Below are positions 21,765-31,700 of a stretch of 36,445 bases of DNA, in pieces. The translations under genes and the position numbers were made by a program. Origin of the DNA: a virus; IMG/VR virus record IMGVR_UViG_3300020057_000302, positions 1-36,445 of that record; one strand, written 5' to 3'. Below the pieces are notes generated by a model, which was not told the origin of the DNA, ran no database searches, and saw only the letters and a program-made list of their open reading frames with translations. Within the stretch, counting starts at the first letter, position 1. The number at the start of each line of letters is the position of its first letter.

Positions 21765-22202
21765 TCACGCAGGATCGGCCGGCGCCAGGATCTGACCAAC
21801 GGCCCGCGTCCATTGCTGGTCAGCGATGCGGATCGTGTTCAGGGCCACGGCCGTCAGATTGGCCTGTTCCGTGAACGTGTCCCGCTCCGCCGTGATCTCT
21901 GCAACCTTGGCAGCCGTGGCCTGCTCGAGCGCGGCGTAGCGCTGGCCCGCCTCGGCCGCCACCTCCGCGACCCGCTGAGTGAGCTCATTGATCGCTGCAA
22001 CGTGCTCGACAGAGGCCGCGCCGATGTAGGCGGAGGCCTCCTCGGCCGTCGCCGCCACCGTGCCATGCTGCGGCGATGCCTCATCCTCGCCCGCCTCGTT
22101 GCGGAAAAAGTTTACCACCGCGAACTCAAACGCAGATGGAATGCCGCGATCGCCCAGCGTGATGATTAGCCGGCGGCGCTCAGTCGTCTTGATGATGGAC
22201 AT
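21765..22202 (-). CDS. hypothetical tail-region protein with coiled coil
   Basis: A 145-aa protein. The first 40 residues look like a small beta domain (RLIITLGDRGIPSAFEFAV). Residues about 65-115 are Ala/Glu-rich with heptad character (INELTQRVAEVAAEAGQRYA), which predicts a coiled coil. It directly follows the tail fibre gene, so it may assist fibre assembly, but no chaperone motif is recognised. GGAGAC lies upstream of the ATG. Confidence 0.65.
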   Translation of the reverse strand: MSIIKTTERRRLIITLGDRGIPSAFEFAVVNFFRNEAGEDEASPQHGTVAATAEEASAYIGAASVEHVAAINELTQRVAEVAAEAGQRYAALEQATAAKVAEITAERDTFTEQANLTAVALNTIRIADQQWTRAVGQILAPADPA

Positions 22203-22215
22203 AGGTTTGGTCTCC

Positions 22216-23655
22216 TTAGCTGACGTCGCCGCTGACGACGCATTCGGTTGCAGAAACGAAGTCGATCACCATCGCGCCGTAGGCTGCCAGCGTGAGGTTG
22301 CCGGTGGTGGCTGATCCGTGCAGGCGCATGGTCAGACCCGTGCCCTGCGTGATGGTGCGAGCGCTGGAACCTGCGCGGCGATGGATTTTGTCCTCAGCGA
22401 CGAAAACGCTGGCGGGAACTGTCAGGCCGCCGGTGAGCTGGCCGGTTGTATTCTGGTCGGCAGCGACGAGCGTACCGGTCATCGTCGTGCCGAGAGCGAC
22501 GCGGGCTTGGAGGCCGGCGCTGCTTAAGTAGGCAGCGCGCGAGGCTCCGGCGATAGATATCCATAGGCCAGATTCGGCGCGAATAACCAGATCAGTGTTT
22601 GCCGCGGACACATCCAGTTGGGGGCCGTTCCCACCGATATGTCCTGATGGGCCTGTCGCATTGGATAGGCTGATATAGTTGTTGGCCATCGACATAGCGG
22701 CGTTTGCCACAGTGAGAACGACCGCGCCGGTCACGGTCCCCCCGCCAATAGGAAGCGCGTAGGTGCCGACGTTGCCGGCGTGCAGAATTGTGTTGCCTGA
22801 TCGCGTAAGCGCCGTGACCGCAGCCGGAAAATCTATCGTGCCAGAAAGATGAGTCGAGCGTGAAATATTTATTAACGCGGTATCGGTAGTGAAGGCATCA
22901 TCGACGAGTCGGAAGCTCACTGTACCGTTGACAGCGATCCAATACGAACGTTTCAAGTCTGCACCTTGATCGGTTTCGTAAAGAGAATAAAACGGCCCGA
23001 CGGAAGACGCCGCATAATACGGAGCGGTCACAGTGGCTGATGTGGTTAGATCCCCAGTTACCGTAACCGTCCCGCTCAGCGTGGGGCTGGCGATTGTGGG
23101 AGATGTTCCAAACACCAGCGCGCCGGTACCGGTCTCACCGGTGACAGCGGCTTGCAGGTTGGCGCTAGTAGGTGTCGCGAGGAAGGTGGCGACGCCGGTT
23201 CCGGGTGTAACCCCCGCCCACGTCGTGAGGTCAGCATCATACGCCTGAACGTTGGTGCCGATGACAAGCCCGAGCTGCGACCGCATGGCGGAGTAGTCAG
23301 CGGCGCCTAGATAGCTCTGCACGTTGGCGGCAAGAGCCGCTACGCTCAGGCGCTCGTTGAGAGCATCCGTTAGCACACCAGCGGTCACACGTAGGTCGCA
23401 GGCGTCGTTCGCCGAGAACGCGGAGGCCGTCGTGCCCTCCTGCGCGCGGACGATAGTCAGAGCGTTGGTTGAGCGCGCGGTGACCTTGACGATCTCGCGG
23501 ACGAACGCGTCCGTCTCGAACGTCGCATAAAAATAGTCCCCTCCCGTGGGGGAGGGGAACACACTTCCGTTGACCACTGTAGCTGTCGTGGCTACATCTG
23601 TGATACCCGACGCCAACGCGGTGCGGGCATTATTCTTGAACAGTACAGAAGCCAC
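22216..23655 (-). CDS. tail fibre protein
   Basis: A 479-aa fibre protein. The stretch LGLVIGTNVQAYDADLTTWA (about residues 127-146) and the following TGTGALVFGTSPTIASPTLSG (split by short linkers) are hallmarks of phage and prophage tail fibres. The N-terminal 100 residues (EIVKVTARSTNALTIVRAQE) resemble the particle-attachment domain found in such fibres. Low-complexity Thr/Ala/Gly beta repeats fill the middle. The C-terminus (SGSATTGNLTLAAYGAMVID and adjacent residues) is probably receptor-binding or trimer-forming. No depolymerase motif is seen. Confidence 0.8.
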   Translation of the reverse strand: MASVLFKNNARTALASGITDVATTATVVNGSVFPSPTGGDYFYATFETDAFVREIVKVTARSTNALTIVRAQEGTTASAFSANDACDLRVTAGVLTDALNERLSVAALAANVQSYLGAADYSAMRSQLGLVIGTNVQAYDADLTTWAGVTPGTGVATFLATPTSANLQAAVTGETGTGALVFGTSPTIASPTLSGTVTVTGDLTTSATVTAPYYAASSVGPFYSLYETDQGADLKRSYWIAVNGTVSFRLVDDAFTTDTALINISRSTHLSGTIDFPAAVTALTRSGNTILHAGNVGTYALPIGGGTVTGAVVLTVANAAMSMANNYISLSNATGPSGHIGGNGPQLDVSAANTDLVIRAESGLWISIAGASRAAYLSSAGLQARVALGTTMTGTLVAADQNTTGQLTGGLTVPASVFVAEDKIHRRAGSSARTITQGTGLTMRLHGSATTGNLTLAAYGAMVIDFVSATECVVSGDVS

Positions 23656-23670
23656 TGGCTATTCCTTCGA

Positions 23671-24099
23671 TTATCCGACAGTAACGGCCCACGTGATGGT
23701 CACTATGTCACTAGCGCCTTTATTGATGACGGAGAACACAGTGCGACACAGCAGAGTACCGGTGGGTGCTATGCTGTTGAAGAGGCCCGCCTCTACGATA
23801 GCCCCGGTGCCAGCGCCAGCCGGGAACGTGGCGCCATACGTGACAATGGCAGCGGAGGCTGTAGCAGAGGCAAGCGCCACGCGGCCCACCTCAGTTCCCA
23901 GGGTAGTATTACCCACAGCGGCGGCAGTAGAGCCCGTGCCAATGGCCATGTGCGACATGACGCCGGAAGCTGTGCCAACCATTCGGCTGGCTACAAAATC
24001 CTTACCGGCAGTGACGACGAGGTTGTCCACTTCGCGTACTACTTCGCCGTTCAGGGTGATAGTCAGCTTACCCTTGAGCTTCATAGTATCGTCCAGCAT
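23671..24099 (-). CDS. phage tail/structural protein (tail-collar type)
   Basis: A 142-aa protein of a common phage structural type, with VVTAGKDFVASRMVG, MAIGTGSTAAAVGNTTLGTE, TGAIVEAGLFNS and RTVFSVINKGASDIVTITW. The glycine-rich MAIGTG, paired with the EAGLFN box, is characteristic of small baseplate or fibre-base beta-sandwich proteins. It lies between the 18-aa-repeat protein and the tail fibre and may link them. Confidence 0.75.
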   Translation of the reverse strand: MLDDTMKLKGKLTITLNGEVVREVDNLVVTAGKDFVASRMVGTASGVMSHMAIGTGSTAAAVGNTTLGTEVGRVALASATASAAIVTYGATFPAGAGTGAIVEAGLFNSIAPTGTLLCRTVFSVINKGASDIVTITWAVTVG

Positions 24100-24111
24100 G
24101 TAAAGTAACTC

Positions 24112-24714
24112 CTAGTTATTGAGCGCGAAGGCGTCAAACGCTCCGGCGTTGAAGGCAGACGAATCAGATAGCACGAATAGCGCAGAATAGGCGATTTCGC
24201 TCATCGCCACGCTATCAGCGAGCGCGAAGGAGATACTCGTAGCAATAGCCTCTATCATAGCAACAGAATCAGCCTTCGTCAAGCTGGTTGCATAGTACAG
24301 GGCCTCTGTCATAGCAACAGAATCAGCCTTCGTCAAGCTGGTTGCATAGTACAGGGCCTCTGTCATAGCAACAGAATCAGCCTGCGTCAAGCTGGCTGCA
24401 TAGTACAGGGCCTCTGTCATAGCAACAGAATCAGCCTGCGTCAAGCTGGCTGCATAGTACAGGGCCTCTGTCATAGCAACAGAATCAGCCTTCGTCAAGC
24501 TGGTTGCATAGTACAGGGCCTCTGTCATAGCAACAGAATCAGCCTTCGTCAAGCTGGTTGCATAGTACAGGGCCTCTGTCATAGATACGGAGTCGCCGCT
24601 ACGGAAGTAGCGGTTCTTGGATCCATAGACGAAGCGGGTGTCTGCTGCGCGGGCAACCGTATAATCGATCCCCGCAGTCACAATAACCCGAGATATCAGG
24701 GCTCTACCGGCCAT
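24112..24714 (-). CDS. 18-aa-repeat tail-region protein
   Basis: A 200-aa protein. After a short beta-type N-terminus (SRVIVTAGIDYTVARAAD) it consists of about nine units of an 18-residue repeat of the form ADSVAMTEALYYATSLTK, six of them nearly identical, then a degenerate C-terminus. The repeat has a regular polar/hydrophobic pattern that could build a beta-solenoid or a fibrous stalk. The start overlaps the upstream stop by one base. Function is unknown; the context implies a tail appendage. Confidence 0.7.
   Translation of the reverse strand: MAGRALISRVIVTAGIDYTVARAADTRFVYGSKNRYFRSGDSVSMTEALYYATSLTKADSVAMTEALYYATSLTKADSVAMTEALYYAASLTQADSVAMTEALYYAASLTQADSVAMTEALYYATSLTKADSVAMTEALYYATSLTKADSVAMIEAIATSISFALADSVAMSEIAYSALFVLSDSSAFNAGAFDAFALNN
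24250..24580 (-). repeat. 54-bp tandem repeats
   Basis: Six in-frame 54-bp copies, almost perfect. They fall into two sub-types in the order A-A-B-B-A-A (Lys/Thr versus Gln/Ala at two positions). This symmetric arrangement indicates block duplication of two-unit segments, not single-unit slippage. Confidence 0.95.
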
Positions 24715-25091
24715 TAGTCAAATGATGCCCGTACTTTGAGTTTAAGTAGGTCGTAGACGGTTTGGATGCCGCCGTCAGAGAACGTAATCTCTATCTCGCC
24801 TTCGTAGGTGCCCGCTGCGCTGAGCGTACCTGAGGGGAAGTCAGTGGCCACGATACCACTAGCTGGGGTCACCAACGCGCAGGTAAGCTCCGCCGTCACT
24901 GCGGTACTGCCAACTTCTCGTAGCCTGAGCAGGACGACAGCACCCGTCAGATCAATGGGGGCCCAGCTGAGTTCGTTGTTCTCATCAACCGCGCTAAACC
25001 CGGAAGCGGCAGTGTTGCTGTCCCGCAGAGTGAACGTCAACTCAGGCAGCGTGTCGCCTTTAACCAGGTTCAGGGTATCAGAGTAGGCCAT
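24714..25091 (-). CDS. BppU-like Ig-fold structural protein
   Basis: A 125-aa protein with the pattern of the BppU N-terminal domain family: LVKGDTLPELTFTLRD near the start, IDLTGAVVLLRLRE in the middle, and LSAAGTYEGEIEITFSDGG towards the end. These small immunoglobulin-like domains attach baseplates or receptor-binding proteins in many phages. GGAG lies eight bases before the ATG, just after the o-spanin gene. Confidence 0.75.
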   Translation of the reverse strand: MAYSDTLNLVKGDTLPELTFTLRDSNTAASGFSAVDENNELSWAPIDLTGAVVLLRLREVGSTAVTAELTCALVTPASGIVATDFPSGTLSAAGTYEGEIEITFSDGGIQTVYDLLKLKVRASFD

Positions 25092-25094
25092 ATT

Positions 25095-25319
25095 TTACGC
25101 TCCGCATTTGCGCTCTCGCGCAGTGTTAGCCGCCACGATATCGGACAACAGCGCCCGGTCGTGTGCGAGAAGCCAGTCTGCTGCTTCGCCAGAGTAGAAG
25201 AACGTGGTCGTGTTGAGGCAGTATGTGTCTACCACCACAGGTTTCGGTGCCTTAAGGCTTTCGCACCCACTTATCAGCAGCAGCACGAAGCTCAGCGTCA
25301 GGCAGAGAAGCAACCTCAT
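25095..25319 (-). CDS. o-spanin lipoprotein (Rz1-like)
   Basis: A 74-aa outer-membrane lipoprotein from ATG 25319: MRLLLCLTLSFVLLLISGC is a lipoprotein signal with the acceptor Cys19. The short mature part starts CESLKAPKPVVVDTYC. Its gene begins inside the i-spanin gene in another frame (68-base overlap), the classic Rz/Rz1 arrangement. With the i-spanin it would fuse inner and outer membranes in the last step of lysis. A longer frame to 25484 exists but lies wholly within the i-spanin gene and lacks a signal at its N-terminus. Confidence 0.8.
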   Translation of the reverse strand: MRLLLCLTLSFVLLLISGCESLKAPKPVVVDTYCLNTTTFFYSGEAADWLLAHDRALLSDIVAANTARERKCGA

Positions 25320-25512
25320 CGTGAGCCTGCTTGACCACAGTGACACTGTCGTTGATTGCTTTGATCTCATCCGCGGCTTCCTTTTTGATTTCCACAGCGT
25401 GCTTCTCGGCGGCTTTAGTCTTGGCTCGACTGGAGCCTGCGAAGAATACGCCAAAGAGTGCCACAAAAACTGCAGCAATTCCAACGCCGTACTTGATAAG
25501 TAGATCCGTCAT
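25252..25512 (-). CDS. i-spanin (Rz-like)
   Basis: An 86-aa inner-membrane protein. One N-terminal transmembrane helix (about residues 7-26, KYGVGIAAVFVALFGVFFAG) is followed by an Ala/Lys/Glu-rich periplasmic coiled coil (KTKAAEKHAVEIKKEAADE). GAGGAG precedes the ATG, which overlaps the holin-like stop (ATGA). The o-spanin gene is embedded in its 3' part. Spanins of this two-gene kind occur in phages of Gram-negative bacteria. Confidence 0.8.
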   Translation of the reverse strand: MTDLLIKYGVGIAAVFVALFGVFFAGSSRAKTKAAEKHAVEIKKEAADEIKAINDSVTVVKQAHDEVASLPDAELRAAADKWVRKP

Positions 25513-25727
25513 TTAATGGCTCCTCTGAACCCGATGGCGACGAGCCCTGAGTTTATCATGACCGCTGGCGGGACGCCAGGGGCGAATTCATTGATAATCT
25601 TAACAACGAGTTCCCATTGGAATACGTTCCCCAGCGCCAGAAGCACGCCGACGAAGACCGGGACGATAGCGGCCCACCAGGTCAGGGACTTCAGCTTCAC
25701 GTACTTGTTGATGAGTTTGGGTTCCAT
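25509..25727 (-). CDS. holin-like protein
   Basis: A 72-aa protein with two hydrophobic segments (about residues 17-34, WWAAIVPVFVGVLLALGN, and about 52-68, VPPAVMINSGLVAIGFR) and a basic N-terminus. Size, topology and position directly before the spanins fit a phage holin. AGGAG lies just before the ATG, within the stop region of the giant gene. No separate endolysin gene is seen in the window; it may lie elsewhere. Confidence 0.7.
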   Translation of the reverse strand: MEPKLINKYVKLKSLTWWAAIVPVFVGVLLALGNVFQWELVVKIINEFAPGVPPAVMINSGLVAIGFRGAIK

Positions 25728-25737
25728 GGTAGGCTCC

Positions 25738-28700
25738 TTACTTCACGTTGTTTAGGATAGGTATCATACGGGTCCAGTCCCCGTCGAAGAATGTGTCGTC
25801 CATGGCGTCAAACATCGGTATGTTGGCTGTGAGCGGTGCCGCAATACCTTCGTATTTGAACGTATCCAGTGTGGTCAGAGCGAGTGCAAACGGCCCAGTG
25901 ACACCAGAACGGTTGAACAGCTTCAGGGCATAGTCAGCAGCCGTCACCTTGCGTGGGTTCGGGTTCAGCTGCTGGCCGGGGATAACCAGGGCCAGTAGTT
26001 CTTTAGCCCAATCCCTAGACGCCATGCTGAGCATTGTCAACGGTATCAGGGTTGTAGCCATCAGTATCGCCGGGAGGGCGGCGTCCATGACGTCGCCTTT
26101 TTCATTGTACCGATGCTTTATCTCACGCCCCAGACCGCCGAGCACGGTCTTGCCGAAGCCGTAGTAATACGACTTCAGCTGCCACACCATAGCGAAGTGC
26201 GGGTTGGACGCCAGCACAGGGCGCTGTGTGGAATCCGGGCGGATGATGGCTTCATCGGCGAACCGCGCGATGCCATCCCGGACGCGGAGGCCTTCTTCTG
26301 TGTTGAACTCGTGGTTATTGGCCACCCACGCGTGTACGTCGTCGCGCGTCAGACCAATCTCGGCCAGATAGCGCTCGTCGCGCTCATCGAAATCAGCCTT
26401 GTTGGCTACTTTCTTGATCCACTCGCTAGCCATGCCCACAGCGAACGAGCGCGTGAACTTTGTGAACCACTGGAGTCCGGTATAGTGGAAGAACATACTG
26501 GTGGCTTTCGCTCCTTTGGTGCCTACGAAGTTCATCTCACCGACGCCGATGAACGTGTTCTCCATAGCACGCGCAGTGACGATGCCCACCGTGCGGGCCA
26601 GCTCGTGGTACTCGCGCGAGACCATAGTCTTGTGCAGGGTGGTGAAGTACAGTCCGAGGTTATTGAACTCTTTGCTGCGGGTAGCCACGCCAGTGAAGTC
26701 GGTAAGCGACGTAAGTGTCGTGAACAGAAGCGTCGAGAACACAGTGATAACCATCGCTATCGAGTTAGCTGTGCGCCACGGCTTGCTCATATTCTCGCCA
26801 GTCTTGCCGAGGTTAGCCATGATGGCCTGATCGACGGCGCTGCGTTGTTCAGCTGGCACTTGGTCGAGCTCGTCAGCGATGTTCTTGTACCCGGCTGTGT
26901 AGCCTATGCCGCGGACCCTGTCGCCGTGCCCGTCCTGCACACCGCGCTTGTTGAACTCAACAATACGAGCCACGTAGTGCATGTACTTCCTGATAGTGAC
27001 CTGCTGCGGCACGAGCCAGCCGTGCTGGTCACCGGGCCTCGCATTACGCAGAGTGTTCGTTGCCATATGAGCCCACGTGCGCTCCAGCGCCGGGTCCATA
27101 CCGGGCGTGAGGCGTACGCGTTCGGTGGCGCGGTTCCAGAACTCTTTCAGCGCGTGCTTCTTCTCATTGGGTGTCGCTGTGTTCGGCACAGCGTCGATGA
27201 TCGCGCCTTCGGGTGTGGCGGTGATAGGGCCGATCTCATTTTTGACTTGGTCGAACAGCTCATCAATCGTGAAGCCTGCGTTGTTCGCGGTGGCCTGCCG
27301 CAAGATCTTGTTGCGCATCTCTCCAATAGGACGACCTTCCGCCGAGATCAGGAACAGACGCGCTGCCCTGTTCTGCACGGTCGGTGCGGTCCACGTGGCT
27401 CCAGCGGCCAGCGCAGCGTTCTCTTCGTCGACCAGTCGGTTCTCCAAGAGCCGCTCAACGCGCACGATCGGATCAACCGTGTGTTGCGTCACGTAATCAA
27501 TGAAGGCTTCCGCCTTGGCGACCGAAGTGATCTTGGGGTCGTTAGCCATGAGGAACGCGATGAACTCGTCGCGGTTCTCTTGGATCTTGTTCGTATCAAG
27601 CATACGACCGAAGCCGTGGTTCGCCCTGAAGCTGGCGTTCACGAGCTTGTAGTTCTTGCCGTTGATATACTGATGCATGTACGTTCTGTAGATTCTCTCA
27701 GACAGAGCGCGGATTCGTTTGGCCTCCGGCGTGGTCAGGTTCTGCGTAGCTATGGTCTCGTCGGCGGCTTCGTTCAAGATGTTGGTAACCCGATCCGTCT
27801 CCCATTCTTTGGGGTCGGTTCTGTCGTCGAAACCGAGAATATCGTCGACTTCATTGTTGTAGCGCGCCTCTGCCTCAAGACGCAGCTTGTGGATACCAGT
27901 GCCTTGGTTCGACTGCGACAACGTGCCGAAGATCTTGGCGATAGCTGTACCACCACGCGACGGTCTGCCGTCGACGAGCGGGCCGCTGCTATTGCGGCGC
28001 TCGCGCAGGAAGTCGTCGTTAGCCTTGAAAACACTGACAAAGTCCATGAGCCTAGGCATGACCGCGCCGCTCATCAGACGAGCAGTGGCCGCGCGTGTAC
28101 GAGCCACGACACTGGCTGGCACCGCCGCAGCAACCGCAGTCGCCATCGTGTGCATGGACATATCGAACAGCTGCGGTGTCTCGCGGTTCTGCTCCCGGGC
28201 CTCTATGTTACGCTCGATGATTTCTTCCATCACTGTAGCGAACGTCTTGTCTTTCTTGAGACGCCCGCCGAGCATCTTGTTCACGGCGTTGTAGAAGTCG
28301 TTGAATGTCTTGGCCAGCCGCTTGAACAACGAGTCGTTGAAGTTGGAGACGGTCTTGGCGTGGTCGTACACATACGCCATGACTTGGTCAGAGAACCACT
28401 CTTCGAACGCGAAGTCCTGGTCTTTGGCGGTGTAGTCCTCCGGGCGCTGGTCCATCTTCTTCACGAACTGCTTGAATGCTTCGCGCAGCTGCTTCTGACG
28501 TTCTTTACCGATGACGTTCTTGTGGTATTCTTGGTGGAACACGATGTGGCCGATCTCGTGCATGAGCACAGAGGCGGTGTAAGCGTCGGGTTCTTCCAGA
28601 ATCTTGCCGTCGAAGTTCTCTTGTTCGCGAAGCCCGGGATTGGCCTTGAGCGCCGCTTCCGACCAACGACTAGTGTTCGTCATGCTTTCCGGCAGTGTCG

Positions 28701-31700
28701 GGTTCGCTGTAGCGTCTCTGAGCACGATCACATACCGACCCTTACCGAACACGGCGGCTGGCACGTCCTTTTCGTCATCTCTGAGAGTTTTGATGGCGAG
28801 GAGCATGCTATCGCGGTCTGCTTCGAACTTACCATCTTCGCCTGCATACTCGTCTATATACTGTTCGAGGTGCTCCAGCGAGAACACATCGACGGGTCTG
28901 TCGAACTTGAACATACCGGATGCGATACCCAGCATGCGCTGTGTCAGCAGTCCGATGCTGCCATGCACACCGACGCCTACGTTATCCTTGTTAGCGGCGC
29001 GCTCCACGGCGTGCGTCTTCTTGTTGACGTACACCATCGCTGCGTTCGGAGGCGCGGGTCTGCCTTTCTGTTGCCTTGCAGTCTTGCTAGAGAAAACGGG
29101 TCTGCCTTTCTGTTCCGCTGCAGTCTTGCTAGAGAAACCGGGCGACGCTTCGTATCCCGCTTCCAGGACCAACCGGCTGAGGTTGGGGATGGTGCCGGTA
29201 TCATATTCCATATCCATGGCTTTGTCGTACAGCCAGAACGTAGCCTTGTCATGGGCGGTGCCGTACTTATCGGTCTTGAACGAGGGGGACTGGTAGGTGC
29301 CCTTCGTTGTGCGCAGCACTCCCGACACCTTGCCGTCCTTGCCCTTCGTCATCTTGGCGGTCATGCCTGTGGGGAAGCTAAGCAGATCATACCCAGACTC
29401 AGCGCCAGCTGCGCGAGCAGCCCGCTCGTCATACATACGATTCTTCGCACTCTCGATCCGCGCTTCCTGTATTTCCGCGAGCTGCGGATCGAACACGCCC
29501 TGTTTCTTCAGTTCTTGTTCGGCTCGTTCGTCGCCCAACCCGGTCACTTCTTCTTTTATATCGTCGGGGGAGAAGACATCTATGTTCTTGTATATAACAG
29601 TATTGCCGAGCCCGGCGAGTTTCTCTTTTTCGTTTGCGGGGCGCGTTTCACTGCGCGCAGCCGCCACAAGCGCATCGAACTTACTGCGCGGGAATTCTTT
29701 ATCGACTTGCGCGAGCGCACTGTCTTCCGACAGACCTTTTTTGCGCAGCTGCTTTTCGCGCAGGTTACGGTCGTCGAAGAACTTCCGCTCCGCGGCAAGA
29801 CCGCGTTTGATAGCCTGCTTACGCGCTTTGGCGTCCGCCGTGTTCATATCCGAAGTACGCGGGTCGGCAGCAGACAGCACATCATACAGCGTGTACAACG
29901 TGCCGCTTTTGCCGCGCATAGCGACCTCACGGCTGGCTCTGTAGTGCACGCGCTTTGTCGCGACCGGCGCATTCTGCTCGGGCGAGGACTCGCGTTCCTC
30001 AGGAGGAATCTCTGTGAGGATTCGTCCCTCGCTGTCGAACCCGATGAACTTCTCCTGCTCGCCGCGAAGCCCGATGTGGAACTCCAGCGCGCCAGTGAGC
30101 GACAGCGCCTTGAGCATAGTGATAAGACCTTGCTTCGTGCGCTGCGACTCTGACAGGCCTTCGCCTACCAGACCCTGTTTGGTTTGCGCGTTCAGCTTCA
30201 CGCCTGCCTGCGCGAGCACCTGCAGTCCGGGAGTTCCGGGGCCGGGTTTGCCTCCGAACTCTGGGTAGCCAGACAGCTTGATGAATTTGCCATCAGGTGT
30301 CTTAAGCCAGAAGAAGGTGCCTTTGCGTTCATCGAAACGCTTAGCCTTCTTGATGATATCTCTGACCGCCTTACGCTCAGCAATAGTCTCGCCCCACGTG
30401 TCGGCGTCGCGCTGCATTATCTGCAGCCGCCCTTCGCCAGTCTTCACGACTTCTAAGTCGGAGTCGGGGTTCGCTTCCTGGAGAGCAATCATCTTATCGA
30501 GCATCGAGTCAGACATTATGTCGACCACGTTATCGAGGCTCTCCGCCACGCCCTCTCCGGGCGCTATGGATTTGAGATAATCGAAGCGCTTCATAAAGTC
30601 GTGGTCACGCACAGCAGGGTCAGTCGCTGCGTACGATGCACCGATTGGTTCGCCTCGCTCAGCGTCAGCCTCCGCGAAGACGCGGTCCAGCTGCGTCTCG
30701 ATGTCCGTCGTGTCGTCTTCTGTGTTCGTGTCGTCTTCCTCAGCCATGTCCACGTTCATGAAGCGCGGGGTCAGCTCTTCAACATCTACTGCTTCAGACA
30801 CAGGCGGGATGAGCTTATCCAACAGTTCGTGGAGCTTCTTGTCCGAGCGTTCGGGGGAAAGAAGGCCCTCCATAAACGAAATGATGCGCTTGGCTGTATC
30901 AGAAAAGAACCTCGATAGCTGCTGCGCGAACGTAAGGCCGTCATAATCCACAGAAGTGGTGCTGAGTATATCTGTCTCTGTTATGCCGTAGCTCTGCAGC
31001 GCCCAGCTAGCAAACTGGTTGGCAAAATACTCCTGCGGGTCCCTGTGTTCATTACTCGCAGCGTTGTCTTCGGGGCTAGGGATATAGTGTTGTCGTGTGT
31101 CGTTGCGCTCCCGCAAAATATTAAACAGCTCTACTTTGTCTGCAGGCGTGAGTATGTTGGCGAACGCCCAGTATCCTAGTTGGTGTGCTAGGACAAAAAC
31201 AGGGGGGCGTCCGACGCCGCCAACAGGTCGGCTCTCATTGCGGGACGTATACCCACGGTGCAGCACAACCTCGTTGCTCTCTACGTGGTACGTTCCGGCG
31301 GCTACTCGCCCGTCGCCGCGGTCTAGCCGCAGACCATACTCTTTGCCTATGTCTTCTACAACAGCGGGGAATACTTTCCCATTAGCCTCAGCCAGACGAC
31401 CCAGCAGCGCCGTGGCAAACGCCCTCTCGGTAGGTGTGTAGTCTTTAGTTATCTTGGAAATAAACCTACTAGACGCTTCGGCAGACGCGCCGCCGCGCTG
31501 TACTTTGCTGCCCTGCATTCTTGCTATAACTTCCGCAGCGTCTACAGCGGCGTCGAGCGCCTGTTTTCCACGGGCGTCTTTTCTACCCGGCAGATTCCAC
31601 GACACGGTGGAAAGTACCATGTACGCAAAATTGTCTAGCGCGAGCGCACTAATGCTACCTCTACGTTCTAATGCTTCTGCAATATCGTCGCGCATCCTCT

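Noticed and set aside
25320-25484. N-terminal extension of the o-spanin frame
   Set aside because: It lies wholly in the i-spanin gene in another frame and would bury the lipoprotein signal; ATG 25319 gives a proper signal peptide.
26113-30153. A 1346-codon open frame on the + strand opposite the giant gene
   Set aside because: It is in exact register with the codons of the giant gene, so it stays open as long as that gene avoids TTA, CTA and TCA, which are rare in this GC-rich codon use. Its sequence has no recognisable domain, while the opposite strand has clear ones.
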